Assembly (NCBI RefSeq): GCF_000282095.2
Contig: NZ_AKKC02000004.1
Span: forward strand, 372,001 to 436,000
Length of the DNA stretch: 64,000 bases
Direction of reading: 5' to 3'
Origin: Rhizobium sp. CF080
GTDB lineage: Bacteria; Pseudomonadota; Alphaproteobacteria; Rhizobiales; Rhizobiaceae
The stretch's first letter is position 1. Every line of letters starts with the position of its first letter. Position numbers and translations under genes: made by a program. Positions 45,158 to 55,908 of the stretch are shown one piece after another. The notes beneath the pieces are model-generated. The model saw only the letters and a list, made by a program, of their open reading frames with translations. It searched no databases and was not told the origin of the DNA.

Positions 45158-45859
45158 ATGCACATGCGCCTAACCGGGACAATCCGTCGCCTGCAGCTTG
45201 CGCTGCTTTTTGGCCTGTGCCTTTCATTGCCCGCCATGGCGCAGACGAAGGTCAGAGTTGCCTATCTGCCAGGCGCCCATTTCGACCTGCTGTTCGTGGC
45301 CAAGGATAAGGGCATGTTCGAGAAGAACGGCCTCGACGTCTCTTTCACCCCTATGAACCGGCCCTCTGATCATGCCGCGGCGCTCGTCGCAAAAAGCGTG
45401 GATGTGGGCTTCGCGTCACCGCTCGGGATACTCCAGGCAAACCAGAACGGCCTCGATCTCGTCGCGCTCGGTGCGATTTCTAGAGAGACGCCAGACCATC
45501 CCGACGTGGGCATCGTCGCCCGCAAGGGTTCCGGCATATCATCGCCCAAGGACTTCGCCGGCAAGAAAATCGCCGTCTCGGGCATCAACAGCAATCTGCA
45601 CCTGATGCTGATATACTGGCTGAAGCAGAAGGGGGTGGATACGTCGAAGATACAGGTCGTCGAAGTGCCGATGGCAAACGGTGCCGATGCCCTGCGCGGC
45701 GGCAGCATTGACGCCATGGCGATCATCGAGCCGTTTCTCAACAAGGCCATATCCGGCGGCGCCGGCGACCTCATTTCGCACTATATCTCGGAGGTGGAGC
45801 CGGGTGCCTTGATGGGTGTCGACGACCATGTCTCGCTCGGCCGCGACGTCGAAAGCTAG
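45158..45859 (+). pseudogene. truncated NMT1/taurine-type ABC substrate-binding protein
   Basis: 233 codons after a GGAGGAGACC site. A signal peptide (RLQLALLFGLCLSLPAMAQ) and the binding-protein fold are clear: VRVAYLPGAHFDLLFVAKDKG, FEKNGLDVSFTPM, ADVGFASPLGILQANQ-like segment, KDFAGKKIAVSGINSN and IQVVEVPMANGADALRGGSIDA. Family members are usually about 310-340 residues; here the protein stops at 233 (VSLGRDVES), just where the last lobe-1 strand region should follow. The DNA after the stop does not resume the fold in any frame I can read. No permease or ATPase is adjacent. It may be expressed but is probably non-functional. Confidence 0.65.
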
Positions 45860-45991
45860 GTGCTCGCCCGCGCCATCCACGCCCATATCCATCACCGCAC
45901 CTTCATCAACGGCAACCGCACCGTCGTCTTCCCGTCGAGCCCCGGTTCCTACGCGTCGGAGCGCATGGGCTGATCATCGACGAGAAGGAAG

Positions 45992-46231
45992 TTGCACGGA
46001 ACCAACGTTCGGCTCTTCTCAAGGCGAAGATATCTGAACTCGCGATACATTGACGCATTGACGCGCGCATTGCCGCAAATGGTCGGTGCAGCTCTCATCG
46101 GCGGGAGCCTCATGGTGGCTGCCGACTTCCTTGGGCGCACGATCGTATCGCCTTATCGGATCCCGGCGGGTCTGGTTTCGGCGCTGATAGGGGCGCCGTT
46201 CCTGATATTTATGATGCTGAAGAAGGCTTAA
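45992..46231 (+). pseudogene. FecCD-type iron-siderophore permease C-terminal remnant
   Basis: A 79-codon frame whose last 55 residues read PQMVGAALIGGSLMVAADFLG, then RTIVSPYRIPAGLVSALIG and APFLIFMMLKKA. This is the end of FecCD/BtuC-type permeases (adlxaR..xxpxexPvGivtaliGaPfFlxLl pattern); intact members are about 330 residues. The first 25 residues are unrelated and no ribosome site is evident. It is therefore the surviving tail of a deleted transporter gene. Confidence 0.65.
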
Positions 46232-46374
46232 GAGATTTGAGGAAGGCTTCAACGTTTGAGCCGAGTTGCAAAGCATCGCGCGGCAATGAGTGAAGGCCCC
46301 ATTTGAGAGGATGCGGCGGGCACCAGAAGCAGACCGCCTCGGTGTGCCGCCAGCGGTATTTCGGATGAAAGAGA

Positions 46375-46848
46375 CTATGCCTTGCTCAGATGCTTCGGCC
46401 AGAACTCCTGATGTACTTCGGCGGCTTCGTCCTCAAGGTTCGTCGGGCCAACCACAGTGACGATGCGCGCGCCGGTTTGCAACACCGCCCGGCTCGGCAC
46501 GTTCAACCCGATCCCTGCGATTTCGCCAAGCCGCGTTTCGGAGCACGCAAACACCATACGCCCAATGCCCGACCAGTAAATTGCCCCGGCGCACATCGCG
46601 CAAGGCTCGGTGCTGGTGTAAAGCGTGCAGTCAGCAAGAAAAGCAGTGTCGTAGTGTTGCGCCGCCAGTTTAATCAGGTTCATCTCGGCGTGATTCGTCA
46701 TATCGCGGCCGGTGAAGACGCTGTTTTCGGCGCGCAGGATTACTTCACCGTCCTTCACCAGCACTGAGCCAAACGGTTCGTCGCCGCGTTCCATCGCGGA
46801 TTTCGAGAGTGCAATCGCCTCTTGTAAAAACGGCTCGTGGCTTTCCAT
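46375..46848 (-). CDS. nucleoside/cytidine deaminase-family zinc hydrolase
   Basis: About 157 residues; the ATG at 46848 has GGGGAGA upstream (open frame to 47046 is unsupported). The zinc site is complete: DMTNHAEMNLIKLAAQ supplies His and the catalytic Glu, and STEPCAMCAGAIYWSGI supplies the two cysteines. The N-terminus FLQEAIALSKSAMERGDEPFG is typical of guanine deaminase/CMP-dCMP-type enzymes. It removes an amino group from a purine or pyrimidine; which one cannot be told. Confidence 0.9.
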   Translation of the reverse strand: MESHEPFLQEAIALSKSAMERGDEPFGSVLVKDGEVILRAENSVFTGRDMTNHAEMNLIKLAAQHYDTAFLADCTLYTSTEPCAMCAGAIYWSGIGRMVFACSETRLGEIAGIGLNVPSRAVLQTGARIVTVVGPTNLEDEAAEVHQEFWPKHLSKA

Positions 46849-47415
46849 CGAAATCTCCCCAAACACTAGAGCGGGATGATTTTGTCTTGAATCGACGGGA
46901 TTTCCTAGGGGCTGCAAATCAGACTGAAGATGCTGGCTGGGAAAGAGGCCGGCGTGGATCTCTCCTATTGCGCAAAACGGACATAGACAGCCAAGCTCGT
47001 TGGCTCGATCTCTAAATACGTCATCGCCAATAATTCTGAGGTACACGATCTATCACCCAGCCAGATTGCGCGGCCGCAACCCGGCATCCATGGGAATCAC
47101 TGGTGCTGTATTGAAGCTGCGAGAAATAAGATTGCTTGGGCTTCGCCAGGACACGAACGGATAAGCCGCGGTGGCGGTCTGGGGGCGCTACCCCCACAAG
47201 CTGAACCCGGCACACCCGAAAACGGCGGCGATCGCCAAAATGCTGGAACAAAATCGCGCCTTCCTCTGGCGAAAGATATTGTACCTTGAACAGCATGGCA
47301 GCCGTTTATGGTTGACTATCCGAATGAATTTGGCAAGAACGCGAGTACGCCGCGACGGGGGCTCCAAGGTTAAGATGCCGGACTTGTCGACTTTCCCGGT
47401 GGTTCTAGTGGCTAT
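46849..47415. other. gene-poor stretch with a half copy of a rhizobial repeat
   Basis: Just before the deaminase start lies ctagagcgggatgattttg and following bases (46866-46894), which resembles one arm of a palindrome common in Rhizobium-group genomes; the second arm is missing. The rest shows no credible gene; an 84-codon plus-strand frame at 47171 has no family signs. Confidence 0.4.
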
Positions 47416-48552
47416 ATGCAAATGAGAAATCGGGCGGCGGACGGACTGCGGGGGATAGCCTCCCTAGTTGTGGCTCTATCCCATTTTGTTCACGCTTTCT
47501 GGCCTGCGCTAATGCGACACGGCTATCCTGCCGGGGAAGTAGATGTGCAGCGAATGACCGTTGTCGAGTGGGTCCTCAGTAGTCCGCCAGCAACCATATT
47601 TTTCAATGGTCATTTCGCAGTTTTGATATTCTTTGTGCTTTCCGGCTTCGTTCTAAGTAAGCCTGCGATCGACGGAGAATACACGAGCGTGCGTTCGCGC
47701 GCCTGGGGAAGATATTTTAGGCTCAACATCCCAATTGCTGCCGCAAGCCTCTTATCTTGGATGATTCTAGCGGCGGGTCTCAATTGGAACCATGAAGCGG
47801 CGGCGATTTCTTCGTCGGATTGGTTCGCAGAATATTTTAAGCGCGATGTTTCTATCCTAACGTTACTGAGGGCGAGTCTATATGGCGGTCTGATGGGATC
47901 GACGGTTCTGATCCCCCCTGTCTGGTCGTTGAAAGTAGAATTCCTCGGATCGCTGCTATTGCTGGGTACCCTCGCTCTTTCGCCGTCGAAAAAGGGCAAT
48001 CTTCTAGCTTTGGCCGTTTGCTCCCTGGGTATTGTTGTTTTCAAGCCAAACGACTTTATCTTCTTCTTGTGTTTTTTTGCGGGTGCGGCAATGAATTACC
48101 TGCGTATGTCAGTCTTGGCTGGAGTTTGTTCTGCTGTCTTGGGCCTGATTTTTGGTGCCTATCAATCCAGCAGCGGCCCGTTCTTCTGGGCGCCAAGCTT
48201 CCCGGCAGCTAACACTGCCTACAATGCCATTGGGGCTGTTCTTCTGGTAGCGGCGGTATGCAGAGCAGGAATTGCTCAAGCGCTCCTAGAATCTTCAGTT
48301 TCGCAATTCTTGGGAAAAATATCCTATTCTCTATACCTGCTTCATTTCATAGTTCTTTGTTCAGTTGCCAGCTATGCTATCGTCTTGTTCGGTGTTTATC
48401 CTTTAGGGCTTACCTTTTCCCTGGCTATATACCTGCTTGTAACCATCGTTGCGTCGGTATTTTTCACGAGATATATCGATAATTACGCTATCAGCTTCGG
48501 CCATAAATTCTCCCGCTTTGTGGGGTTGGTGAATAAGGCGAGATCGGAGTGA
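47416..48552 (+). CDS. acyltransferase family 3 membrane protein
   Basis: 378 residues with about 10 membrane helices. The family motif RAADGLRGIASLVVALSHFVHAFWP places the catalytic-type His after the Arg-Gly helix, and HFAVLIFFVLSGFVLSKP and LGKISYSLYLLHFIVL follow. It probably O-acylates a surface sugar. The start could be the ATG at 47416 or the one two codons later. The gene is clearly lower in GC than the core genes (many TTT, ATT and TAT codons). It precedes the cysD-cysNC-sulfotransferase group. Confidence 0.85.
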   Translation: MQMRNRAADGLRGIASLVVALSHFVHAFWPALMRHGYPAGEVDVQRMTVVEWVLSSPPATIFFNGHFAVLIFFVLSGFVLSKPAIDGEYTSVRSRAWGRYFRLNIPIAAASLLSWMILAAGLNWNHEAAAISSSDWFAEYFKRDVSILTLLRASLYGGLMGSTVLIPPVWSLKVEFLGSLLLLGTLALSPSKKGNLLALAVCSLGIVVFKPNDFIFFLCFFAGAAMNYLRMSVLAGVCSAVLGLIFGAYQSSSGPFFWAPSFPAANTAYNAIGAVLLVAAVCRAGIAQALLESSVSQFLGKISYSLYLLHFIVLCSVASYAIVLFGVYPLGLTFSLAIYLLVTIVASVFFTRYIDNYAISFGHKFSRFVGLVNKARSE

Positions 48553-48727
48553 TGGGGCCCGCCATTTTCTTTGGAAGGCAGCGCGATGTTAGGCCTGAAA
48601 ATAAGGTCTCTCATGCGAGTAGTGAACAAAGGTGTCGGTCAGCCTCGAGGAGGTCCGAGAAAGGAAGCATCGTCGGCTGTGATTGCCGGGCGGGGCGAGT
48701 TGAACGCAAGGTATTTGCTGGAATATT

Positions 48728-49666
48728 ATGAGTCTTAATATGCAGACTGTGTGCTTCGATAAATTGGAGAAGTCGAGATATCTAAAGCGGCTGGAAGATG
48801 AGTCAATCTTCATAATGCGCGAGGTGGCGGCCGAGTTCAAAAACCCAGTGATGCTCTATTCGGTCGGTAAGGATTCGTCGGTAATGCTGCATTTGGCAGC
48901 GAAGGCATTTTACCCTTCCAAGCCGCCGTTTCCGCTCCTGCATATCGACACGACCTGGAAGTTTCGGGAAATGATTGAGTTCCGCGACCGCCTAGTGGCG
49001 GAGCGAGGTTTAACCATGATCAAGCACACCAATCCCGAAGGGCTGCGCGACAACATTAATCCGTTCGAACATGGATCGAACGCTTACACCCACATCATGA
49101 AGACAGATGCGCTGCGGCAGGCGCTTGATGCGGGAGGCTTCGATGCGGCCTTCGGTGGCGCCCGTCGCGACGAGGAGAAGAGCCGCGCCAAGGAACGCAT
49201 CTTTTCCTTTCGCACTGCCAACCACGGCTGGGATCCCAAGAACCAGCGTCCGGAACTCTGGAACCTTTACAATACCCGCGTGAAGCCCGGGGAGTCGATC
49301 AGGGTCTTTCCGCTGTCGAACTGGACCGAGCTCGACATCTGGCAATACATCCTGCTCGAAAACATTCCGATCGTCCCTCTCTATTTCGCGGACGAACGTC
49401 CAGTCGTCGAACGGGGCGGGCAGTGGATCATGGTCGATGACGAACGGCTGCCGCTGCAGCCGGGTGAAGAGCCGCAGATGAAATCGGTACGCTTTCGTAC
49501 TCTCGGTTGCTACCCCCTGACGGCCGCAGTCGAGTCGGCGGCGGTCACCGTCGAGGAAATCGTTGCGGAGATGCTGGTGGCGCGCACTTCTGAACGCTCG
49601 GGGCGGCTGATAGACCATGACGACCAGGGCTCGATGGAACGAAAAAAGCGCCAGGGATATTTCTGA
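48728..49666 (+). CDS. cysD: sulfate adenylyltransferase subunit 2
   Basis: 312 residues, the length of CysD/NodP. It has the PP-loop ATP pyrophosphatase motif [19 protein letters not shown], then [40 protein letters not shown] and [17 protein letters not shown]. With CysN it makes adenosine 5'-phosphosulfate from ATP and sulfate. The stop overlaps the cysNC start by one base (TGATG). CysH and the other reductive genes are absent, which points to sulfation rather than cysteine synthesis. Confidence 0.95.
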   Translation: MSLNMQTVCFDKLEKSRYLKRLEDESIFIMREVAAEFKNPVMLYSVGKDSSVMLHLAAKAFYPSKPPFPLLHIDTTWKFREMIEFRDRLVAERGLTMIKHTNPEGLRDNINPFEHGSNAYTHIMKTDALRQALDAGGFDAAFGGARRDEEKSRAKERIFSFRTANHGWDPKNQRPELWNLYNTRVKPGESIRVFPLSNWTELDIWQYILLENIPIVPLYFADERPVVERGGQWIMVDDERLPLQPGEEPQMKSVRFRTLGCYPLTAAVESAAVTVEEIVAEMLVARTSERSGRLIDHDDQGSMERKKRQGYF

Positions 49667-51573
49667 TGAATGCGACCGTTGATGCGAAGCTCGACGCCCG
49701 AGCTCTCGCCGAATATCTGTGCGCCCAGGACAATAAGGACCTTCTGCGCTTTCTGACCTGCGGCAGCGTCGACGACGGAAAGTCGACTCTGATCGGCCGT
49801 CTACTCTACGACACCAAGCTCATCTTCGAGGACCAACTTGCTGGTATCGAAAGGGATTCGAAAAGGTTTGGCACGACGGGCGAGGACCTGGATCTCGCCC
49901 TTTTGGTCGACGGTTTGCAGGCCGAGCGCGAACAGGGTATCACGATCGACGTGGCCTATCGCTTCTTCACTACCGGCAAGCGAAAGTTCATCGTCGCCGA
50001 TACGCCTGGCCATGAGCAGTACACCCGCAATATGGCTACGGGTGCGTCAAACTCCGATCTCGCCGTTATACTCATCGACGCGCGCAAAGGCATCCTTTCC
50101 CAGACGCGACGTCATTCTTTCATCGTGTCGCTGCTCGGGATTCGGCACGTCGTGCTGGCCGTCAATAAGATCGATCTTGTTGACTACAGCCAAGAGCTTT
50201 TCGATGGCATCGTTGCCGCTTACCGGGAGTTTGCGGCGGACTTAGGCTTTCAAACGCTGCAAGCGATCCCGGTATCGGCGCGCTATGGGGACAATGTTCT
50301 TACCCGTAGTTCCAACATGCCCTGGTACGAAGGCCCGACGTTGGTCGAGCACCTGGAAACCGTCGATGTTTCCGACAATCTGCCGGATATGCCTTTCCGG
50401 TTTCAAGTCCAGTGGGTGAACCGACCAAACCTGGATTTCCGGGGGCTTTCCGGTACCATTGCGTCCGGCGCCGTTTGCCCGGGCGACGAGTTGGTCGTTG
50501 CCGCATCCGGCAAGTGCGCCAGGGTTAAATCCATCGTCACCTATGACGGCGAACTGCCGCTCGCCATTGCTGGCCAAGCCGTCACGCTGACGCTGGACGA
50601 CGAGATTGACGCTTCGCGCGGCGACATACTCTGTCCACCAACATCGCGTCCTGAAGTGGCCGACCAGTTCCAGGCGCGGCTGATATGGATGAGCGAGCAA
50701 GCGCTGATCCCCGGCCGTCGGTTGCTGATCAAGATTGGGACGCATACCGTCACGGCATCCGTGACCGGCATTCGCTACAAGACCGACGTGAATACATTCG
50801 CGAGGCTTGCCGCGAAGACGCTTCAGCTCAATGAAGTGGCCGTCGTGAATATCTCCACCAGCGAACCGGTCGCCTACGACTCCTATCGCGCCAATCGTCC
50901 GATGGGCGCCTTCATCTTGATCGACCGGGTGACCAACCTGACGCTTGGCGCTGGCATGATCGACCATGGTCTGTGGCGGGCGACCAACGTCCATTGGCAG
51001 GCTATAACCGTTTCTAAGGAGACACGTGCGGAGATCAAGGGCCAGAGACCAATGGTCCTCTGGTTCACAGGGCTTTCCGGTGCGGGCAAGTCGACAATCG
51101 CCAATCTGGTGGAAAAGAAGCTGCTTGGTCTCGGCCATCACACCTATCTGCTCGACGGCGACAACGTACGCCACGGGCTGAATAGAGATCTCGGCTTCAC
51201 GGATGCCGACCGCGTCGAAAATATCCGCCGTGTCGCCGAGGTGGCGAAGCTTATGGTAGACGCGGGCATCATTACGCTGGTTTCCTTCATTTCGCCGTTC
51301 CGCGCCGAGCGCCAATTGGCACGCGAGCTGGTGGCCGAAGGGGAGTTCGTCGAAATTTACGTCTCTACGCCTCCTTCTGTCGCCGAGGAGCGCGATCCGA
51401 AAGGGCTGTATGCCAAGGCGCGTCGCGGCGAGCTCAAGAACTTCACCGGTATTGATAGTGCCTATGAGATCCCGGAGAATCCCGAGCTTCTGCTCGATAC
51501 GATTAGCCGGAGCGCGGAAGATCTAGCGGAAGATGTATTGAATTTTGTAAAAGCTCGCATTGATGATGTATAG
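49666..51573 (+). CDS. cysNC: bifunctional sulfate adenylyltransferase subunit 1 / APS kinase
   Basis: 635 residues, the CysN-CysC fusion typical of NodQ. The GTPase part (1 to about 440) has [38 protein letters not shown] and VNKIDLV, followed by two beta-barrel domains. The APS kinase part (about 460-635) has [34 protein letters not shown] and [13 protein letters not shown]. It gives PAPS, the sulfate donor of sulfotransferases. Translationally coupled to cysD. Together the pair equals the nodPQ module of rhizobia. Confidence 0.95.
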   Translation: MNATVDAKLDARALAEYLCAQDNKDLLRFLTCGSVDDGKSTLIGRLLYDTKLIFEDQLAGIERDSKRFGTTGEDLDLALLVDGLQAEREQGITIDVAYRFFTTGKRKFIVADTPGHEQYTRNMATGASNSDLAVILIDARKGILSQTRRHSFIVSLLGIRHVVLAVNKIDLVDYSQELFDGIVAAYREFAADLGFQTLQAIPVSARYGDNVLTRSSNMPWYEGPTLVEHLETVDVSDNLPDMPFRFQVQWVNRPNLDFRGLSGTIASGAVCPGDELVVAASGKCARVKSIVTYDGELPLAIAGQAVTLTLDDEIDASRGDILCPPTSRPEVADQFQARLIWMSEQALIPGRRLLIKIGTHTVTASVTGIRYKTDVNTFARLAAKTLQLNEVAVVNISTSEPVAYDSYRANRPMGAFILIDRVTNLTLGAGMIDHGLWRATNVHWQAITVSKETRAEIKGQRPMVLWFTGLSGAGKSTIANLVEKKLLGLGHHTYLLDGDNVRHGLNRDLGFTDADRVENIRRVAEVAKLMVDAGIITLVSFISPFRAERQLARELVAEGEFVEIYVSTPPSVAEERDPKGLYAKARRGELKNFTGIDSAYEIPENPELLLDTISRSAEDLAEDVLNFVKARIDDV

Positions 51574-51626
51574 CATTTGGCCTACCTAGTTCTCACATCC
51601 TTATTGTCCAAATGATCCCGATCTGA

Positions 51627-52322
51627 CTATATTATAGTCAGATCTCCCGAATGGAATTGCGCAAGCGTCAATACTTGACTGTAATTTAGTCGCTTGGAAA
51701 TTTCATTCTTTATCCTTTCGACAACGTACTGGTCGCGCTTTGCGCGACCAGGTCTTTGAAGGCTATCAAAGGCGAGCAATAGTGTTTCGGCGACTTCCGC
51801 TTCGCTTGGGATGGTATTGATCCCCATCGACTGTAAGAGTTTTGCAGGGACACCAGAGTTTGGGCGGATGAAATCCTCATAACAGATGTGGATACGCTTG
51901 CGATCATGCATAGCGCGAAATACAAAAACTGGACCCAGGTAGTCGTCCACGGCTTCTCGCACCGCGACGAAGCATTTTACCCGTTTGCTGAGAAGACGCG
52001 GAATTACCATGGAGTAAATGTGCGAAGTGATCGCTTCGAGCGGATCTCTGGTGATGAGTATGATGCCGGCTTCGGTTTCTTGCTCATCGTGCTTAATAAA
52101 CTCACGAAGAAAATGCGATTTCCTTGCAATGCATTGTTGATCACGAATTTCGATCAGCTTCAGACGTTGGTTTTGCCTTCGAAAAAAAATTGGTGGGTCA
52201 TCTCTTTCCGCCCCAGGACATCCAAGTGTGGGCCTCCCGCTAAAGCGTTCAATGATTGCACGAACGGCATGGTTGCCGCTTCTAGGATATGAAATGATGT
52301 GCCAGCAATTAGGGTGTTTCAT
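51627..52322 (-). CDS. small sulfotransferase-like protein
   Basis: About 231 residues from the ATG at 52322 (GGAG six bases upstream; the open frame reaches 52358). The PAPS 5'-phosphosulfate loop is HIISYPRSGNHAVRAIIERF, a bacterial variant of YPKSGT, and the 3'-phosphate region is LITRDPLEAITSHIYSM, then HICYEDFI. It would transfer sulfate from PAPS to a sugar or lipid acceptor. It converges on cysD-cysNC, which make PAPS. AT-rich like its neighbours. The acceptor is unknown. Confidence 0.78.
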   Translation of the reverse strand: MKHPNCWHIISYPRSGNHAVRAIIERFSGRPTLGCPGAERDDPPIFFRRQNQRLKLIEIRDQQCIARKSHFLREFIKHDEQETEAGIILITRDPLEAITSHIYSMVIPRLLSKRVKCFVAVREAVDDYLGPVFVFRAMHDRKRIHICYEDFIRPNSGVPAKLLQSMGINTIPSEAEVAETLLLAFDSLQRPGRAKRDQYVVERIKNEISKRLNYSQVLTLAQFHSGDLTII

Positions 52323-53064
52323 AAGCACTCCGATATCAACGGTTGGATCAGAAAACAACCGTGGATATGTCGATTAGGCCTCATGGTTGCATAGAGGCGA
52401 TTCCTGTCTCAAGCCGTAAGGCTGCATAGATCGGCGAACTCCTAAGGAACCAGTGTATCCGGGGCGGCCCCCTGAAGCCCCCGGCACCCGGTTTGTCGTC
52501 ATTAGAAACGTAGAGCACTGGTCGTTTTTGGAAAGGGAAAGGAAAGGTTCTGGCGCTGCCGTGGAACCTGGTAAGGATCTGCGGCTCGGATGAAGCCTAC
52601 CGCTTTGCCAAGACGGTCAGTCGAGGACGAAAAATAGCCGTCCCGCTAATGTGCCTGTGGCACGCAGCGGGTTGGTAGATGTCTCTCCGAAGCCTGGTAC
52701 GCAAAACGGATGACAAAGACCGCCGGGTCGATCAAAGCTCGCTGGGGTTGGAGATACGCTCGCGCGAGTATGAAAGGGGAGGAATCCGCAAAAGCGCATT
52801 CACTGGATCGATGGTCGAGTGAAACGCTTTATGTATGGGCATGAAGAAATTTAAAGGATTGTTCTGAAGATTACATAATATCGGAAAAGATATTTATTCT
52901 TTGCGTTCCAGAAATACTTGTCTTAATCCAAAAGTACGAATTTTTCGATTCCGGAAACTCTTCGGTTATGGGAAAAATATTATTTGGCAATCCTATCAAT
53001 CGAGTGCCAGAAGAGCTATATAGAGATGGCGGCCGCCCTATGCGCGGGCAGCAGAAAGATTCTC
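52323..53064. other. 742-base gene-free region with hairpin-rich segment
   Basis: No reading frame with a recognisable family. The central part (about 52550-52830) has several potential stems: gacgg/ccgtc around 52612-52642, cccgct...gtgcc/ggcac...agcggg at 52642-52671, and ctacc/ggtag bracketing it. It could be a decayed mobile element or a structured RNA. The right part (52830-53060) is very AT-rich and should contain the groES promoter; I see no CIRCE (TTAGCACTC-N9-GAGTGCTAA) operator. Confidence 0.45.
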
Positions 53065-53382
53065 ATGACATTCCGCCCACTCCACGACCGCGTCGTTATC
53101 CGTCGCGCCGAAGGCGAACTCAAATCCAAGGGCGGGATCATCATTCCCGATACCGCCAAGGAGAAGCCGCAGGAAGGCGAAGTGATCGCCGTCGGCCCCG
53201 GCTTGCGTGACGAAAGCGGCAAGCTCATCCCGCTCGACGTCAAGGCCGGCGACCTCATCCTGTTCGGCAAATGGTCCGGGACCGAGGTCAAGATCGACGG
53301 TGAAGACCTTCTGATCATGAAGGAGGCCGACATCATGGGCATCGTCGAGAAGACCGGAGCACTCGCCGACAAGGCTGCCTGA
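53065..53382 (+). CDS. groES: co-chaperonin GroES
   Basis: 105 residues from the ATG at 53065. It begins [18 protein letters not shown], and has the mobile loop [19 protein letters not shown] and [20 protein letters not shown], all canonical. It caps GroEL. The frame stays open upstream to 52984, but that extension is unconserved. GroEL follows by 48 bases. No HrcA-type CIRCE operator precedes it, so regulation is likely RpoH-type or constitutive. Probably an extra copy, as rhizobia usually have several groESL operons. Confidence 0.96.
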   Translation: MTFRPLHDRVVIRRAEGELKSKGGIIIPDTAKEKPQEGEVIAVGPGLRDESGKLIPLDVKAGDLILFGKWSGTEVKIDGEDLLIMKEADIMGIVEKTGALADKAA

Positions 53383-55059
<1,677 letters not shown>

Positions 55060-55130
55060 GAGCAGTGCCTGAACCGCTCGGCCGGCGCCACCGGCGAGCG
55101 GACCCGCAACATCCATAAAGGGATATTCCA

Positions 55131-55523
55131 ATGGCCATGCAAAGCAGCGGCAAGGTTTCGATCGCCCAGCGTTTCGACAGTTACCAGCCCAGCAAGACAG
55201 TTCTCGTGTGGGCGTGCTTCATCACGGTGATCGCCACCATCATCGTCGGGTTCAACTGGGGCGGCTGGGTGACGGGTGGCTCGTCGCGCGCGTCGGCGGT
55301 GACTGCAGGCGATACGGCTCGGGGCGAACTCGCTTCCGCCATCTGCGTCCAGCGATTCAATGCGGCACCGGATGCCGCGACAAAACTGACCGAACTCAAG
55401 GCCATCCCCGACAGCTACAGGAAGCGGCAGTTCATCGAAGCCGGCGGCTGGGCCACCATGCCGGGCCAGACCTCGGCCGACAGCCGTGTTGCCGAAGGCT
55501 GCAGCACCGCCCTGTCTGTCTAA
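55131..55523 (+). CDS. 130-residue membrane-anchored protein downstream of groEL
   Basis: A hydrophilic N-terminus (MAMQSSGKVSIAQRFDSYQP) is followed by one membrane helix (VLVWACFITVIATIIVGF) and a periplasmic domain of about 85 residues with two Cys (AICVQRF, AEGCSTAL) that may form a disulfide. Similar proteins occur in several alphaproteobacteria as hypotheticals. AAGGGATATTCC precedes the ATG. Its 71-base distance from groEL and the shared terminator downstream place it in the groESL unit. Confidence 0.75.
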   Translation: MAMQSSGKVSIAQRFDSYQPSKTVLVWACFITVIATIIVGFNWGGWVTGGSSRASAVTAGDTARGELASAICVQRFNAAPDAATKLTELKAIPDSYRKRQFIEAGGWATMPGQTSADSRVAEGCSTALSV

Positions 55524-55597
55524 CCGTCTCCTCGATCTCGCCTTGGCGCCCCACCATCGGGGCGCATCCTTAATCTGCAAAACAGGAGAATGACACC

Positions 55598-55765
55598 ATG
55601 ATCCGTTTCGAAAAGAAGGTCGCTGAAGAACCCCTGTCGCCGGAGATCGAAAAAAAACGCCTCGACGAGGTCCGGGAGGTCGCCGTCGAAGGACATAAGA
55701 AATCGGCAGCGGACAGCGCGCGTCGCCGTCCTCTGCCTGCAAAGGAAGACGACCGTCTTATCTGA
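55598..55765 (+). CDS. 55-residue highly charged protein
   Basis: Too short for usual callers. ATG at 55598 with AGGAGA upstream. The reading (MIRFEKKVAEEPLSPEIEKK, then RLDEVREVAVEGHKKSAADS) is rich in Glu, Lys and Arg and predicted helical. It is the last gene before the strong terminator at 55813, so it belongs to the groESL transcript. Function unknown; a stress-related small protein is a fair guess. Confidence 0.6.
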   Translation: MIRFEKKVAEEPLSPEIEKKRLDEVREVAVEGHKKSAADSARRRPLPAKEDDRLI

Positions 55766-55812
55766 GATTATTCCGCATCTGCCTCAGAAGCAGGCGGTGT
55801 CCACGCATAGGC

Positions 55813-55849
55813 AATCCCGGGTGTGGCCTGACCACACCCGGGATTTTTT
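55813..55849 (+). terminator. strong rho-independent terminator of the groESL unit
   Basis: aatcccgggtgtgg pairs perfectly with ccacacccgggatt (14 base pairs) around the loop cctga and is followed directly by TTTT. It separates the groESL unit from the convergent GH130 operon. Confidence 0.92.
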
Positions 55850-55908
55850 GCGAAGACCGATCGCTGAAGGTTCGCGTCGCTTGCGCCACGGCGGCGGAAT
55901 GAAATCGC

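Noticed and set aside
45860-45973. Frame after the stop of the truncated binding protein (VLARAIHAHIHHRTFING and following) as the continuation of that gene
   Set aside because: Its sequence does not resemble the missing binding-protein lobe, so a simple nonsense mutation is not supported; origin unknown.
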